Positions 17,605 to 27,104 are shown, counted from the first letter of the stretch. The stretch: DNA of 64,000 nucleotides from Cryobacterium sp. PH31-O1 (GCF_030063455.1 NZ_JASITB010000001.1:62001-126000); one strand, 5' to 3'. The notes: generated from the sequence alone by a model not told the origin. A program made the numbers and translations.

Positions 17605-18396
17605 ATGAACGATCCCCTGGCCAATGCTGATGAGACTGCGCCCTTGTTTCTGCGAGCGAGTGGCATAACCAAGACCTACAAGGAGCACCGAGCGGTCGAC
17701 AACGTCACGCTCGAAATTGATCAGGGTGAAGTCGTGTCGATCATCGGCCCGAGTGGGGCGGGAAAGAGCACCTTTCTGAGGTGCATCAACTTCCTTGAGA
17801 TGCCGACCGAGGGCACGGTTAGCATCGGCAAGGAATCTGTTGCGGTCGAGCCCGGTTCCAGACCGCCGTCGAGGGGAGACCTCGCTGCAATTCGCCGAAG
17901 CGTGGGCATGGTGTTTCAGTCGTTTAATCTATTTCCGCACCTCACTGCGCTAAGGAACATCTCGCTTGCACAGGAGCGCGTTCTGGAGCGCTCGAGGGAA
18001 GAGGCCGACGAGAGGTCGTATCAGCTTCTGAAGCGCGTAGGGCTTGAAGCGAAATCAAAGGCCTACCCCGGTCAATGCTCCGGTGGGCAGCAGCAACGCA
18101 TCGCTATTGCTCGTGCCCTCGCACTGGACCCGCTGGTCATGTTGTTTGACGAACCGACCTCTGCTCTCGACCCTGAGGTTGGTGCAGAAGTTCTCTCGGT
18201 CATGCGAGAACTGGCTGATGAAGGAATGACTGCCATCGTGGTCACCCACGAAATGGCATTTGCGCGGGACGTCTCCGACCGCATGGTGGTCATGGTCGAC
18301 GGTTCGGTGGTGGAAGAAGGGGAACCTCACAAAATTATGAGTGACCCTTCCCATGAACGCACCCGCAAATTCCTCAGCGCAGTTGTGGGGCGTTGA
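17605..18396 (+). CDS. polar amino acid ABC importer ATPase (GlnQ-like)
   Basis: A 263-aa single-domain ABC ATPase. It has Walker A IGPSGAGKSTFL, signature CSGGQQQRIAIARAL, Walker B VMLFDEPTSALDPE and H-loop VVTHEMAFARDV, all of the PAAT (GlnQ/HisP) family. The start ATG 17605 has GAAGGAA upstream. It overlaps the next permease by one base (TGATG). With two permeases and a binding lipoprotein it makes a full importer for a polar amino acid or similar zwitterion. Confidence 0.93.
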   Translation: MNDPLANADETAPLFLRASGITKTYKEHRAVDNVTLEIDQGEVVSIIGPSGAGKSTFLRCINFLEMPTEGTVSIGKESVAVEPGSRPPSRGDLAAIRRSVGMVFQSFNLFPHLTALRNISLAQERVLERSREEADERSYQLLKRVGLEAKSKAYPGQCSGGQQQRIAIARALALDPLVMLFDEPTSALDPEVGAEVLSVMRELADEGMTAIVVTHEMAFARDVSDRMVVMVDGSVVEEGEPHKIMSDPSHERTRKFLSAVVGR

Positions 18397-19040
18397 TGTT
18401 AGGGGTCGCCGGGTACATCGCCCTCGGGATTGGTGCCACGCTGTTAATTACGGCCTCCGCTTTCACTGTCGGTGGGATTCTCGCACTGCCACTTGCGCTC
18501 GCTCAGCGGTCGCGCTTCGTTCTACTTCGCATTTTCGTGCGGGTCGTCGTCAATGTGGTGCGTGCAGTGCCCCCACTCGTATGGCTCTTCTTGGTCTTCT
18601 TCGGCTTCTCCGAACTGGGCTTGCGGATGTCGCCCTTGGCCGCCGCGATCGCTACTTTTAGCGTCATCGCCATGAGCTACTTTGCGGAGATCTATCGGGC
18701 TGGGCTCTCGGCCCTCAACCGAGGGCAAGAAGAAGCAAGCGCAGCCCTCGGAATGAGCACCATCGATAGCTACCGATTCATTGTCGTGCCGCAGGTGTTT
18801 CGGGTTGTCGGGCCAATGATGGCAACCTACGGAATTGGTCTTTTGAAGGATTCAGCTCTAGCTTCCACGATCGGAGTCGTCGAACTAACTTTCCGAGCTG
18901 GATCGCAAGCGCAACAGACAGGTCAAGGACTCACTGTCTTCGCCATCGTGGGTTTGATCTACCTGCTGTTGAGCCTTCCACTCGCTATCGTTTCGCGGCA
19001 CGTTGACAGCCGACTGCGCGCAAGGTTCTCAGTCGCATGA
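18396..19040 (+). CDS. amino acid ABC importer permease 1 (HisM/GlnP-like)
   Basis: A 214-aa membrane protein with about five helices. The His/Glu/Gln/Arg permease signature lies around YFAEIYRAGLSALNRGQEEA and ALGMSTIDSYRFIVVPQ, including the EAA loop that contacts the ATPase. It is coupled to both neighbours by overlapping stop and start codons. Confidence 0.92.
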   Translation: MLGVAGYIALGIGATLLITASAFTVGGILALPLALAQRSRFVLLRIFVRVVVNVVRAVPPLVWLFLVFFGFSELGLRMSPLAAAIATFSVIAMSYFAEIYRAGLSALNRGQEEASAALGMSTIDSYRFIVVPQVFRVVGPMMATYGIGLLKDSALASTIGVVELTFRAGSQAQQTGQGLTVFAIVGLIYLLLSLPLAIVSRHVDSRLRARFSVA

Positions 19041-19693
19041 TCACAAATTTGCTGTCCTGGACACAATATTTGCCCGCCCTTTTCTCGGGTGTAGGTGTCG
19101 CTTTGGCTCTGACCGGGATCGTGATCGTACTCGGATTCTTCTTGGGGCTCCTACTTGCTTATGGGAGCGTCAGCAAGGTGCGGTTGGTTAAAGCTGTGGC
19201 GCTCGTTGTAGTAGAAGTCGGACGAGGGGCACCTCTGCTTGTCCTGCTCTACATCGTCTATCAGGGCCTGCCACAATTTCAGCTGACTCCAACAGCGTTC
19301 GCGTCAGCGGTGATCGCATTCACGTGGTCAGCAGGTGCCTACTCTGCAGAAGTCATCCGAACCAGTATTGATGCGGTGCCCAATGGTCAGAGCGAAGCCG
19401 CGATCGTGGTTGGCATGAACCGAGTCGATTCCTTTCGGTTCATCATCGCGCCTCAGGCAATCCGCGTAGGAATTCCACCCCTGATGAATATCGCAATACA
19501 GTTCTTCCAATTCACATCACTTGCCTATGCGATCACCGTTCCCGAAATCATGCAGGCCGCCTATTTTCAGGCAACCGTCACTTTTGACTACTTTTCCGTC
19601 TTTCTTGCCGCGGCGTTTCTTTACGCATCGATCACGATCCCCACAACGATGCTCGTATCGCGATTGGAGCGTCACCTGGCTAAACACCTCTAA
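19037..19693 (+). CDS. amino acid ABC importer permease 2
   Basis: A 218-aa membrane protein, homologous in layout to permease 1. The EAA region is AYSAEVIRTSIDAVPNGQSE followed by VGMNRVDSFRFIIAPQAI. The start overlaps the previous stop (ATGA). The two permeases presumably form a heterodimeric channel. Confidence 0.92.
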   Translation: MITNLLSWTQYLPALFSGVGVALALTGIVIVLGFFLGLLLAYGSVSKVRLVKAVALVVVEVGRGAPLLVLLYIVYQGLPQFQLTPTAFASAVIAFTWSAGAYSAEVIRTSIDAVPNGQSEAAIVVGMNRVDSFRFIIAPQAIRVGIPPLMNIAIQFFQFTSLAYAITVPEIMQAAYFQATVTFDYFSVFLAAAFLYASITIPTTMLVSRLERHLAKHL

Positions 19694-19764
19694 CAGCCGA
19701 GCCAGTCACGACCAGAAGTCATTTTGTTTGCCGAATCATTAATCTAGAAAGCGATAAATTCCTA

Positions 19765-20622
19765 ATGAAAGCGAAAATTGCCATCCTCACGGCGGCTGTC
19801 GGACTCTCTCTTGTCCTGTCGAGTTGCGCGAACGCTGGTACCGCACCAGATACCAACGCTGCGGCACCCTCTAATTGCGTACCCAAGCACGATGTGACCA
19901 CCGTCGAGGCCGGTTACCTCACGGTTGCCGCCTATGAATACCCTCCCTTTGCGTACCCGGAGGGAGACGGTGTCGGCGGGGCCGAAGGCGCAATTCTCAC
20001 CCAAATCGCGGCGATGGAGTGCCTCACGACCAAAGCCCTGCCCGGCGCGGGCGCATCAATGATTCCGTCAATCACGTCTGGTCGCGCCGACACCACGGCG
20101 GGCAGTTGGTACCGCACGGCCGAGCGGGCGAAGGTTGTGCTGCTCAGTGCTCCCGTCCTCGCCGACCGGCTGATCATCGTTTCCAAGAAGGGAGTGGGCA
20201 CGGTTCCCGATCTAAAGGGCCATAAGGTCGGCTCTATTCTCGGGTTTTTGTGGAACGACGACCTACAAAAATATCTCGGTGACAGTGTGAAGCTCTTTGA
20301 AACCGCTCAGGCCATGTACGCCGACCTGGCAGCTGGTCGAATCGATGTCGTAATCGACACCTATCCCTCCGCGCAGGCAACGTTGAAGAAGACCCCGATC
20401 GATGGCTTGAAGTTCGAGGTGCCGCCCGCCGATCCTGCAATCCTCTCAACCGTGAAACCAGGACAGATCAACTTTCCCGTCAACCTCGACAACCCCGACC
20501 TGATCGCCGCCTTCAACGAGGACATCGCCGAGTTAAGGAAGAGCGGAGAGTTGGAGAAGATTCTGGTGTCCTTCGGATTCCAGCCTGAAGCCGCCGATCC
20601 GGGCGAGCCCAATTTGCTCTAG
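19765..20622 (+). CDS. amino acid ABC importer substrate-binding lipoprotein
   Basis: A 285-aa protein. The signal peptide ends in the lipobox LSSC. The mature protein has the SBP family 3 pattern: YLTVAAYEYPPFAYPEGD near the N-terminus, GRADTTAGSWYRTAERAKVV, and LKGHKVGSILGF after the hinge. It is the last gene of the importer, 71 bases after permease 2, and is followed by a hairpin. The ligand is unknown, but the adjacent catabolic operon probably degrades it. Confidence 0.92.
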   Translation: MKAKIAILTAAVGLSLVLSSCANAGTAPDTNAAAPSNCVPKHDVTTVEAGYLTVAAYEYPPFAYPEGDGVGGAEGAILTQIAAMECLTTKALPGAGASMIPSITSGRADTTAGSWYRTAERAKVVLLSAPVLADRLIIVSKKGVGTVPDLKGHKVGSILGFLWNDDLQKYLGDSVKLFETAQAMYADLAAGRIDVVIDTYPSAQATLKKTPIDGLKFEVPPADPAILSTVKPGQINFPVNLDNPDLIAAFNEDIAELRKSGELEKILVSFGFQPEAADPGEPNLL

Positions 20623-20629
20623 CGTTCGG

Positions 20630-20675
20630 GGGCCGGAGTTCGGTGGGTACTTGCTGAGGCCCACCAATCCGGCCC
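20630..20675. terminator. hairpin between convergent genes
   Basis: A two-part stem (GGGCCGG with CCGGCCC outside, GGTGGG with CCCACC inside, 12-base loop) lies between the binding protein and the convergent LysR gene. There is no clear T-run, so it is a moderate terminator call. Confidence 0.55.
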
Positions 20676-20724
20676 TTGGCGGCACTGTAGATAGAGAAGA
20701 GACGCTGGCGTCAAGTACCGACTT

Positions 20725-21627
20725 TTACGCCTCTGAACCGGTCTGCTGGAGAACTTCAAGACACGCAGTGCGTACTTTGATCACGAGAGGCGACTCTGCT
20801 GCATCGACACCGTAGATCAAGCTGACCCGTGAGATGGCAGTGATGTCTGATAACTCGAGATACACGATTCCTGGAATGGCAAAAGTGCGCAGGGAAACGG
20901 GAACAATGGCAATGCCGAGATGTGCTGCCACCAGCCCTAAAATTGTTGGGAACTGAATGGCTTGCTGCCCGATAGTGAAGTCGACATCAACGGCATGAAG
21001 TAGCCCAGCGATATGGTCGAAAAGCCGCGAGATCCGGTCGCGAGGAAAAGCGATGAAACTTTCACCCTTCAGCTCGCGCAGGGCCACCGATTGCCGGATT
21101 GCGAGCGGATGGTCGGTGGCCACGGCCACGACCAGCCGTTCATTTTGTAGCAGTGTTGTCCCGATACCCGGCACGGCACGTACCTCTCGGGCGATTCCTA
21201 CATCCAGAGCTCCCGCTGTAATTAATTCGACCTGCGCATCGGTAGTTTCCTCACGAAGTTCAAGGTCAAAGCCCGGCCATTGTGACCTGAGCTGGCGTAC
21301 CACTTGAGGTATCGCCGAAATCGCTGCAGAGGAAACGAAACCCAGCCGCAGACGCCCAATCTCCCCGTCCCGTGACTGACGCAGCGCCCCATCCATTTCC
21401 CGGTACTCCGCCAGCACCCTCCGCGCGTGTTTGAGGAGTAACTCCCCGTCGGCGGTCAACTGCACATTGCGCGAATTGCGCGCGAAGAGCTGCACGCCGT
21501 ATTCCTTCTCGAGCTTGCGGATCTGCTGGCTCAAAGGGGGCTGCGCCATATGCAACCGCTCGGCAGCACGAGTAAAGTGCAGTTCCTCCGCCACAGCAGC
21601 GAACAATTCAAGACGCCGTAGATTCAT
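20725..21627 (-). CDS. LysR family transcriptional regulator
   Basis: A 300-aa protein. The HTH is LRRLELFAAVAEELHFTRAA followed by LHMAQPPLSQQIRKLEKEYG, then a substrate-binding domain. I chose ATG 21627 because the protein then starts directly before the HTH as usual. It is divergent from the aldehyde dehydrogenase operon at 21755 and is its likely activator. It resembles the LysR at 16237, so the transporter and the enzymes may answer to paralogous regulators. Confidence 0.9.
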   Translation of the reverse strand: MNLRRLELFAAVAEELHFTRAAERLHMAQPPLSQQIRKLEKEYGVQLFARNSRNVQLTADGELLLKHARRVLAEYREMDGALRQSRDGEIGRLRLGFVSSAAISAIPQVVRQLRSQWPGFDLELREETTDAQVELITAGALDVGIAREVRAVPGIGTTLLQNERLVVAVATDHPLAIRQSVALRELKGESFIAFPRDRISRLFDHIAGLLHAVDVDFTIGQQAIQFPTILGLVAAHLGIAIVPVSLRTFAIPGIVYLELSDITAISRVSLIYGVDAAESPLVIKVRTACLEVLQQTGSEA

Positions 21628-21754
21628 GTGATCAAGACTAAACGAATATTGATTGAGTGTAGATAGATATTTCAGTGAACAGGGTTCTGAGATTACTGTT
21701 AATCGCGGGGACAGCCACACACATGATTCAAAAATGACTCAAAGAGGATTCAGA

Positions 21755-23215
21755 ATGCCCAATAAGACAACACCCGTGTGCAGCTTCATCGATGGAAGTT
21801 GGGTCGAGGGTACCGGAGCCCTGACCTCCCACATGAATCCGGCGGCACCGGACAAAGCCGTCACCACTTACCGTCCGGCAGGCTCGGCTGAACTTGCGCA
21901 AGCCATCGAGGCTGCCGCCGCTGCGGCACCGGCATGGGACGCCCTCGGCATTGTGGCCCGCGGACGACTTCTGGCGGCTGCCGCAGTCCTGATCCGTGAA
22001 CGGGCCGAAGAAATCGCTCAAGTTATGACGGCAGAGAACGGTAAGACTCTGGCCGAGTCCAGAATGGAAGTTGCTGCCTCAGCCGATACTTTCGACTACC
22101 ACGCCGCCTCGGCCAGGAACTCCATCGGGGTCGAGTTTCCCTCCAGCCACCCGGAGGAAAGAATCCTCACAGTTCGTCGTCCCCTCGGTGTGGTCGGCGT
22201 CATCACGCCATGGAATTTTCCCCTTCAGATTCCGGCCTGGAAGATCGCGCCAGCGCTTCTGCAGGGCAATACGGTGGTGTGGAAGTCCGCGAGCAATACG
22301 CCCGGTGTGTCTGTTCTACTCATGAACATTCTCAACGATGCTGGCATCTCCGCGGGCGTCACAAACCTGCTTTTGGCCCCCGGATCGATCGGCTCTGAAC
22401 TCGTATCGCATCCGCTCATCGCTGGGGTAACCTTCACCGGCTCTGTCCCCGTCGGGCAGCATATTCGCGCCATCGTCTGTGGTCGGGGCGCAAAACTGCA
22501 GCTGGAACTCGGCGGCCACAACGCGTCCATCGTTCTTCCCGACGCTGACGTCGAACTGGCAGCGAGCAGCGTAGTCAACGCAGCAATGGGATCCACCGGC
22601 CAGAAATGCACCGCCACACGACGCATCATTCTCGTCGGCGATGGTCACGAGGCATTTCTTGAGAGCGTGAAGAACAAAGTCTCTTCGCTGGTTCTGGGCC
22701 CGGGAACTGACGCATCGGTGCAGATCGGTCCGGTTGTTTCTCGCTCGGCACAGGACGAAATTATGTCGGCGATCAGCGAGGCAATCGCGGAAGGTGGCGA
22801 AATTCTGGCCCAAGCCGCTATGCCCCCGACTGCCGGATTCTATGTTCCGCCGACCGTGCTCGTCGGTCCCCAGTCGATGACCATTTGCAAAGAAGAAGTG
22901 TTTGGTCCTGTCGTGACGGTTCTTCGCGCAGCCACCCTGATCGAGGCCATCGATCTGGCCAACAGCACACAATTTGGATTGACCGCCGCAGTCTTCACCA
23001 GCGATGAGCGCTCAGCCCGTCTGTGCGTCACCCACCTGGATGCAGGCCTGGTCAAGGTCAACGCTCCCTCCACGGGATCCGAAATTCACGCACCCTTTGG
23101 GGGTATGAAGGATTCAACCTTCGCGGGACCGCGAGAACAAAATAGCGGCGCTACCGCCGCATTCTTCACCCATGAAAAGACCGCATACTTGCGACTTGCC
23201 CCGGCGAGAGTGTAA
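21755..23215 (+). CDS. NAD(P)-dependent aldehyde dehydrogenase
   Basis: A 486-aa ALDH superfamily enzyme with catalytic Cys285 in TGQKCTATRR and general base Glu251 in LELGGHN. The NAD-binding region is VITPWNFPLQIPAWKIAP. It is closest in look to succinate-, glutarate- or ketoglutarate-semialdehyde dehydrogenases, but the substrate cannot be fixed. The start ATG 21755 has AGAGGA upstream; earlier in-frame codons lack a ribosome site. It is the first gene of a compact operon running to 27045. Confidence 0.92.
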   Translation: MPNKTTPVCSFIDGSWVEGTGALTSHMNPAAPDKAVTTYRPAGSAELAQAIEAAAAAAPAWDALGIVARGRLLAAAAVLIRERAEEIAQVMTAENGKTLAESRMEVAASADTFDYHAASARNSIGVEFPSSHPEERILTVRRPLGVVGVITPWNFPLQIPAWKIAPALLQGNTVVWKSASNTPGVSVLLMNILNDAGISAGVTNLLLAPGSIGSELVSHPLIAGVTFTGSVPVGQHIRAIVCGRGAKLQLELGGHNASIVLPDADVELAASSVVNAAMGSTGQKCTATRRIILVGDGHEAFLESVKNKVSSLVLGPGTDASVQIGPVVSRSAQDEIMSAISEAIAEGGEILAQAAMPPTAGFYVPPTVLVGPQSMTICKEEVFGPVVTVLRAATLIEAIDLANSTQFGLTAAVFTSDERSARLCVTHLDAGLVKVNAPSTGSEIHAPFGGMKDSTFAGPREQNSGATAAFFTHEKTAYLRLAPARV

Positions 23216-23218
23216 ATC

Positions 23219-24937
23219 ATGACGGTCAATGACGAACGAACCAGTCCTGAGCTGCGACCCCCTCACGAGGTGCTCGCTGGCTCTGATATGAATGGCGCCT
23301 GGGCCACTCGGCACAGCTTTGCCCGCACGATGCTTCGCCGCGCTCAAGCGCAGAAATGGTCTGTGTCCAAAACGCGGGCCGACTTTGACGAGACTGGGTG
23401 CGGCAGTGCCGTGTACACCGTCCAAGCTGAGGGGTGCACGCTCCACTTCATTGCCTTCTCCCAAACCCTCGACGAAAGCGAGCGAACTGACCGGGTTATT
23501 GCAGATGCCTGGGATATCACGGCCGCGCTTATCGAAGGTGAGCTCACCCCCGAGCGTGAAGCAGCGCTGCGACAGAATGTACCGCTGCAGGAACGCGGGC
23601 GCGTTGATCCCGACACGATCATTCTGACGCGCGCCAACCGCAGTGCGCGTTTTTTTGACTACGTCAGCGACTGCCTCGCGTCTGGGGTTCAGCCCGATGT
23701 CGACGTAATTGGTCCGAGCCCCTACTTGGTTCGAAGCACCGCGTACTATGGCAACGGAAAGTTCGGTTTGAAAGAATTCGCCGATATCGCTCCCGACCAT
23801 CCGCTGTCCGTGCCGTACCGTTCACAAATGCTCACGGCTTGGCTGCTGCGTGAGCTCAGTATGGATATGGTCGATCACGTCGCGCGGGCCAAGGCCGCGA
23901 AGACGGGAAAAATTGCCGTACCCCTAGACGCGAGCTGGGGAAAGTACATCGGAGTGGGAAACGCAACCGGTCTGGGAATGGTGCCTTTTGTGATCAATCA
24001 CCCGGACTACCTGGATGCCTGGTGTCGTCTGCGGGAGATCCCCCTCGCCGTCGGTCTCGCAACTTGGTACGGCCCCGAACACGCTGATCTTGCCCGCGTA
24101 GCGGCACTTCTCGGTCAGGCGATCCGCCACTTGCAAGACAAACACGCGCTCAAAACGACGCCTTTTTTAGCAACCCACCTCATCTGGCCACAGCTTGATA
24201 TTCTTCTAAGGGATTTGCAGACGTACATCTCCTCCTCCACGGAACCAGAGGCGATTCTGCATCGCCTCCACGAGCACGCGACCAATCTCGGTCCCGAAGC
24301 ACGAGGCATCTTTGCCTCCATCGTCATCGAACTTCGCGACGACTTCGACGAGACGGCAGAAGCACTCCTGACCCTGCCAGCCGTTCCCGTATTTGACCCG
24401 ACAATGACCTGCAAAGATCTCATGCACCTGCTGACCACCCAATACGAGTGGGCGCGTGACTATGACGCCGCAGATCCAGACCGGGAGCGGTATTACTGGT
24501 TCTCCTCGGCGGCCAACGAAGAACCACGCCGTGCCCTCCGTGAGTCCTTTATCGCCGGGACAACGGAGCACTGCACCGATATTCCTCGCCGCATCAACGC
24601 TCTGACAGCCGATCTGAAACATTTTTCTACCGATGCCAGCGTTGCAGAATTTTTAGTGGCATTTCCGAAACACCGCTTTGCCGCGGTTCGGGTGCAAAAG
24701 ACTCTTCGCTATCCCTATGGGGAGCTCCAAGACAACCTGATTGACGCCGAATTCCTGCCTCTTAGTACGCAGCGTTTCCAGCTCGCTACCTACGGCATGA
24801 ACAATTTCAGCCCGCAGTCCACCGATTGGCTGCGCGTCACGCTCTTCAGCGGAGCTCCGCGGGCCGAAGACATCAATAGCGGGCGAGCCGACGACGACTG
24901 GCTTTTCCCCCCGACTCCTTATGGACAGAAGCAATGA
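23219..24937 (+). CDS. conserved-looking protein of unknown function, 572 aa
   Basis: A soluble 572-aa protein without signal peptide or membrane segment; I do not recognise the family. It is rich in Trp, Tyr, His and Asp, with compact motifs such as PLDASWGKYIGVGNATGLGM, VGLATWYGPEHADLARVAAL and DYDAADPDRERYYWFSSAAN, which look like active-site-type conservation rather than low-complexity sequence. It starts three bases after the aldehyde dehydrogenase and overlaps the dipeptidase-like gene (ATGA). The setting suggests an enzyme of amino acid or quaternary amine catabolism, working with the dipeptidase-like protein, the 246-aa protein and RidA. No function is claimed. Confidence 0.8.
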   Translation: MTVNDERTSPELRPPHEVLAGSDMNGAWATRHSFARTMLRRAQAQKWSVSKTRADFDETGCGSAVYTVQAEGCTLHFIAFSQTLDESERTDRVIADAWDITAALIEGELTPEREAALRQNVPLQERGRVDPDTIILTRANRSARFFDYVSDCLASGVQPDVDVIGPSPYLVRSTAYYGNGKFGLKEFADIAPDHPLSVPYRSQMLTAWLLRELSMDMVDHVARAKAAKTGKIAVPLDASWGKYIGVGNATGLGMVPFVINHPDYLDAWCRLREIPLAVGLATWYGPEHADLARVAALLGQAIRHLQDKHALKTTPFLATHLIWPQLDILLRDLQTYISSSTEPEAILHRLHEHATNLGPEARGIFASIVIELRDDFDETAEALLTLPAVPVFDPTMTCKDLMHLLTTQYEWARDYDAADPDRERYYWFSSAANEEPRRALRESFIAGTTEHCTDIPRRINALTADLKHFSTDASVAEFLVAFPKHRFAAVRVQKTLRYPYGELQDNLIDAEFLPLSTQRFQLATYGMNNFSPQSTDWLRVTLFSGAPRAEDINSGRADDDWLFPPTPYGQKQ

Positions 24938-25926
24938 CACTTCACGAGCAGCTGACCGTCGTTGATGGTCTCCAGATCAGCAACTGGACCCGACCGGTGC
25001 TAGAAGAACTGCGCGCCGGTGGCGTCACCGCCGTAAATGCCACCTGCGCCGTCTGGGAAAACGCGGCGGACACGCTCCGCTCGATTGGACAGTGGCTGGA
25101 ACTCGCAAACCGCAATCCAGACCTCCTCTTTTTGGCCACCAATGGCAGCGACATCGACACCGCCAAACGCCAAAAGAAGATCGCTGTATTTCTGGGGTTC
25201 CAAAATTCCAGCCCCTTCGAGGACGACTACCGCAACGTCGAACTCTTCCACCGACTTGGCGTGCGCGTCGCCCAGCTCACCTACAACAATCAAAATCTGC
25301 TCGGCGGCGGATGCTTCGAAACGAACGATGCAGGGCTGACCCGATACGGTCGGGTAGTTGTCGAGGAAATGAACCGAGTGGGCATGCTTATCGACCTCTC
25401 GCACGTCGGCTACCGAACGAGCCGTGACGCAATAGCTGCCTCTTGCCGTCCCGTGGCAATAACCCACTCCAACCCCCTTTGGTTCTTCGACACGCCACGA
25501 AACAAGCCGCACGACGTTATCCAACCGCTGGTGGACCGCGGCGGTGTGATCGGCTGCTGCCTCTACCCCACGGTAAGCGGAGGGGAACATCTCACGGTAG
25601 AAAGTTTTTGCACCATGGTCTCCCGCATGGTGGACCTGTACGGGCCCGATAGCATCGGCATCGGAAGCGATTGCACACGGGGCTGGGACCAAGAATTCGT
25701 CGGGTGGCTCCGCAATGGACGCTGGCAACCAACGGACCCAGCACACGCACCGACTTGGCCCAACTGGCCCAAATGGTTCACCGGCCCCCACGACTTTCCT
25801 CGATTGACAGACGGGCTGTCGGCATCTGGACTCTCTGACGACTGCATCGCTGCCGTAATGGGCGGTAACTGGAGCCGATTGTTCACGTCAGTCATGGACA
25901 CGACACGGGAGCACCAGAATGTTTGA
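24934..25926 (+). CDS. M19 renal-dipeptidase-like protein with altered metal site
   Basis: A 330-aa TIM-barrel protein of the membrane dipeptidase (peptidase M19) family. Retained family positions include His157 (DLSHVGYR), His178 (AITHSNP), the RN pair at 189-190 and Asp246 (GIGSDCTRG). However, the N-terminal HxD ligand pair, normally in DGHND, is replaced here by DGLQI (residues 11-15), and the usual bridging Glu of the IEG motif is Gln90 in LGFQNSS. I recall a DGLQ(Y/I)SNW subfamily near betaine or dimethylglycine genes, so this is probably a distinct activity rather than decay. It may use one metal or none. It overlaps both neighbours. Confidence 0.88.
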   Translation: MTLHEQLTVVDGLQISNWTRPVLEELRAGGVTAVNATCAVWENAADTLRSIGQWLELANRNPDLLFLATNGSDIDTAKRQKKIAVFLGFQNSSPFEDDYRNVELFHRLGVRVAQLTYNNQNLLGGGCFETNDAGLTRYGRVVVEEMNRVGMLIDLSHVGYRTSRDAIAASCRPVAITHSNPLWFFDTPRNKPHDVIQPLVDRGGVIGCCLYPTVSGGEHLTVESFCTMVSRMVDLYGPDSIGIGSDCTRGWDQEFVGWLRNGRWQPTDPAHAPTWPNWPKWFTGPHDFPRLTDGLSASGLSDDCIAAVMGGNWSRLFTSVMDTTREHQNV

Positions 25927-26659
25927 TTCGGCCACGACGCAATCAACGACCGGCGCACAGCCGAACCACATTTGGGTACAGCCGAGAGAAATTAGAGATG
26001 CCGCTTTTCGCGTACTCTTCTCGGCGGGGGCAGATCCCGCCGAAGCCCACGAAGGGTCGCTCGCTGTGGTGCGTGCAGAGTTCGACGGTCACGACAGCCT
26101 CGAACTGCTCCTACAGCTGCTTGACGCGGACTGGACCGCGCAGCAAAAGCCGGCGCAGGTCATATCTGATACCTGGCAGCACGGAACGTTGAAAGAACTG
26201 GTCGGTGCCCCCAGGAATGCGCTGCGCTGTGCCCTCCAGATGCTTGATCTTGCCTCCAGTTCCGCCTCTGGCGAGATATGCGCAGTCCGGATCAGGAACG
26301 CCTCTATTCCGATGCACCTGTGGAACGACCTGGTGATTCGACGCGCGGACCTCATCCAGCGCCCGATCATTGTCGTCACGTATCCGGCTAACGCGGAGCC
26401 AGTTGTGCTCTCTGGAGCCGAGAATCACACCCTTATCGAGGGGATGGGGGCAAACTCACACCTCCTTTATGCCGAGGTTTCGGAGGGGCTGCTTGACGAG
26501 CACAGTGGCGCAGACACGACGCTGGTCATCATGTTGCCCGCTGTCTCCCCTCTCGACCCATCCGCCACACAAGTCCCAGCGCAGCCACTGAACGTGAGAG
26601 AAGAAAATTGGAACACAATATATCGAATGTCCCGGAAGTACCTAGTTCCGGACTCATGA
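25919..26659 (+). CDS. uncharacterised 246-aa protein
   Basis: A soluble protein starting within the last eight bases of the dipeptidase-like gene and ending in an ATGA overlap with RidA. The N-terminal WVQPREIRDAAFRVLFSAG, then DPAEAHEGSLAVVRAEFDGH, faintly resembles the helical start of DUF3726 or malate/L-lactate dehydrogenase-2 proteins, but I see no cofactor motif. Complete overlap with its neighbours implies an obligate role in the same pathway. Family assignment is a guess. Confidence 0.75.
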   Translation: MFDSATTQSTTGAQPNHIWVQPREIRDAAFRVLFSAGADPAEAHEGSLAVVRAEFDGHDSLELLLQLLDADWTAQQKPAQVISDTWQHGTLKELVGAPRNALRCALQMLDLASSSASGEICAVRIRNASIPMHLWNDLVIRRADLIQRPIIVVTYPANAEPVVLSGAENHTLIEGMGANSHLLYAEVSEGLLDEHSGADTTLVIMLPAVSPLDPSATQVPAQPLNVREENWNTIYRMSRKYLVPDS

Positions 26660-27045
26660 CCATACAAAGAACGCAATTCGCTGACGGAAAGCCACGCCCC
26701 TACGCGGCGTCGGCATCGACAGGCGGCATCGTCTTTCTCTGTGGCCAAATTCCTTCCTACGAAGACGGTACCGTCCCAGAGGGAATTGCTGCTCAGGTAG
26801 ATCAGACCTTCAACAATATGGAAGCGGTCCTTCACGAAGCCGGATCGAGCCTGTCATACCTCCTCAAGCTCACTGTCTACCTCGTTGATCTTGACGAATT
26901 TGACCAGTACAACGCTGCCTATCTCACGCGGCTCACCGGTTTTCCTCTCCCTCCGCGAACAACCGTGGAAGTGGCCCGCTTCCGCGGGAAAAAACGCATC
27001 GAAATAGATGCGGTCGCAGCAACACATACCAGCCTGACCGTGTAG
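26656..27045 (+). CDS. RidA/YjgF/Rid family imine deaminase-like protein
   Basis: A 129-aa Rid-family protein. The signature near the C-terminus is PLPPRTTVEVARF with the catalytic Arg101 that binds the imino acid carboxylate, and FLCGQIPS is the typical early strand. It should be a trimer hydrolysing enamine/imine intermediates. The start ATG 26656 overlaps the upstream stop; an earlier in-frame codon is less likely. Its place in the operon implies that an imine or 2-aminoacrylate-like intermediate arises in the pathway. Confidence 0.9.
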   Translation: MTIQRTQFADGKPRPYAASASTGGIVFLCGQIPSYEDGTVPEGIAAQVDQTFNNMEAVLHEAGSSLSYLLKLTVYLVDLDEFDQYNAAYLTRLTGFPLPPRTTVEVARFRGKKRIEIDAVAATHTSLTV

Positions 27046-27104
27046 TCCTACGGATCTGCTGGGGTACCCAATGACGCTAAACCCCTCTTCGGATCGGAAT
27101 TATC

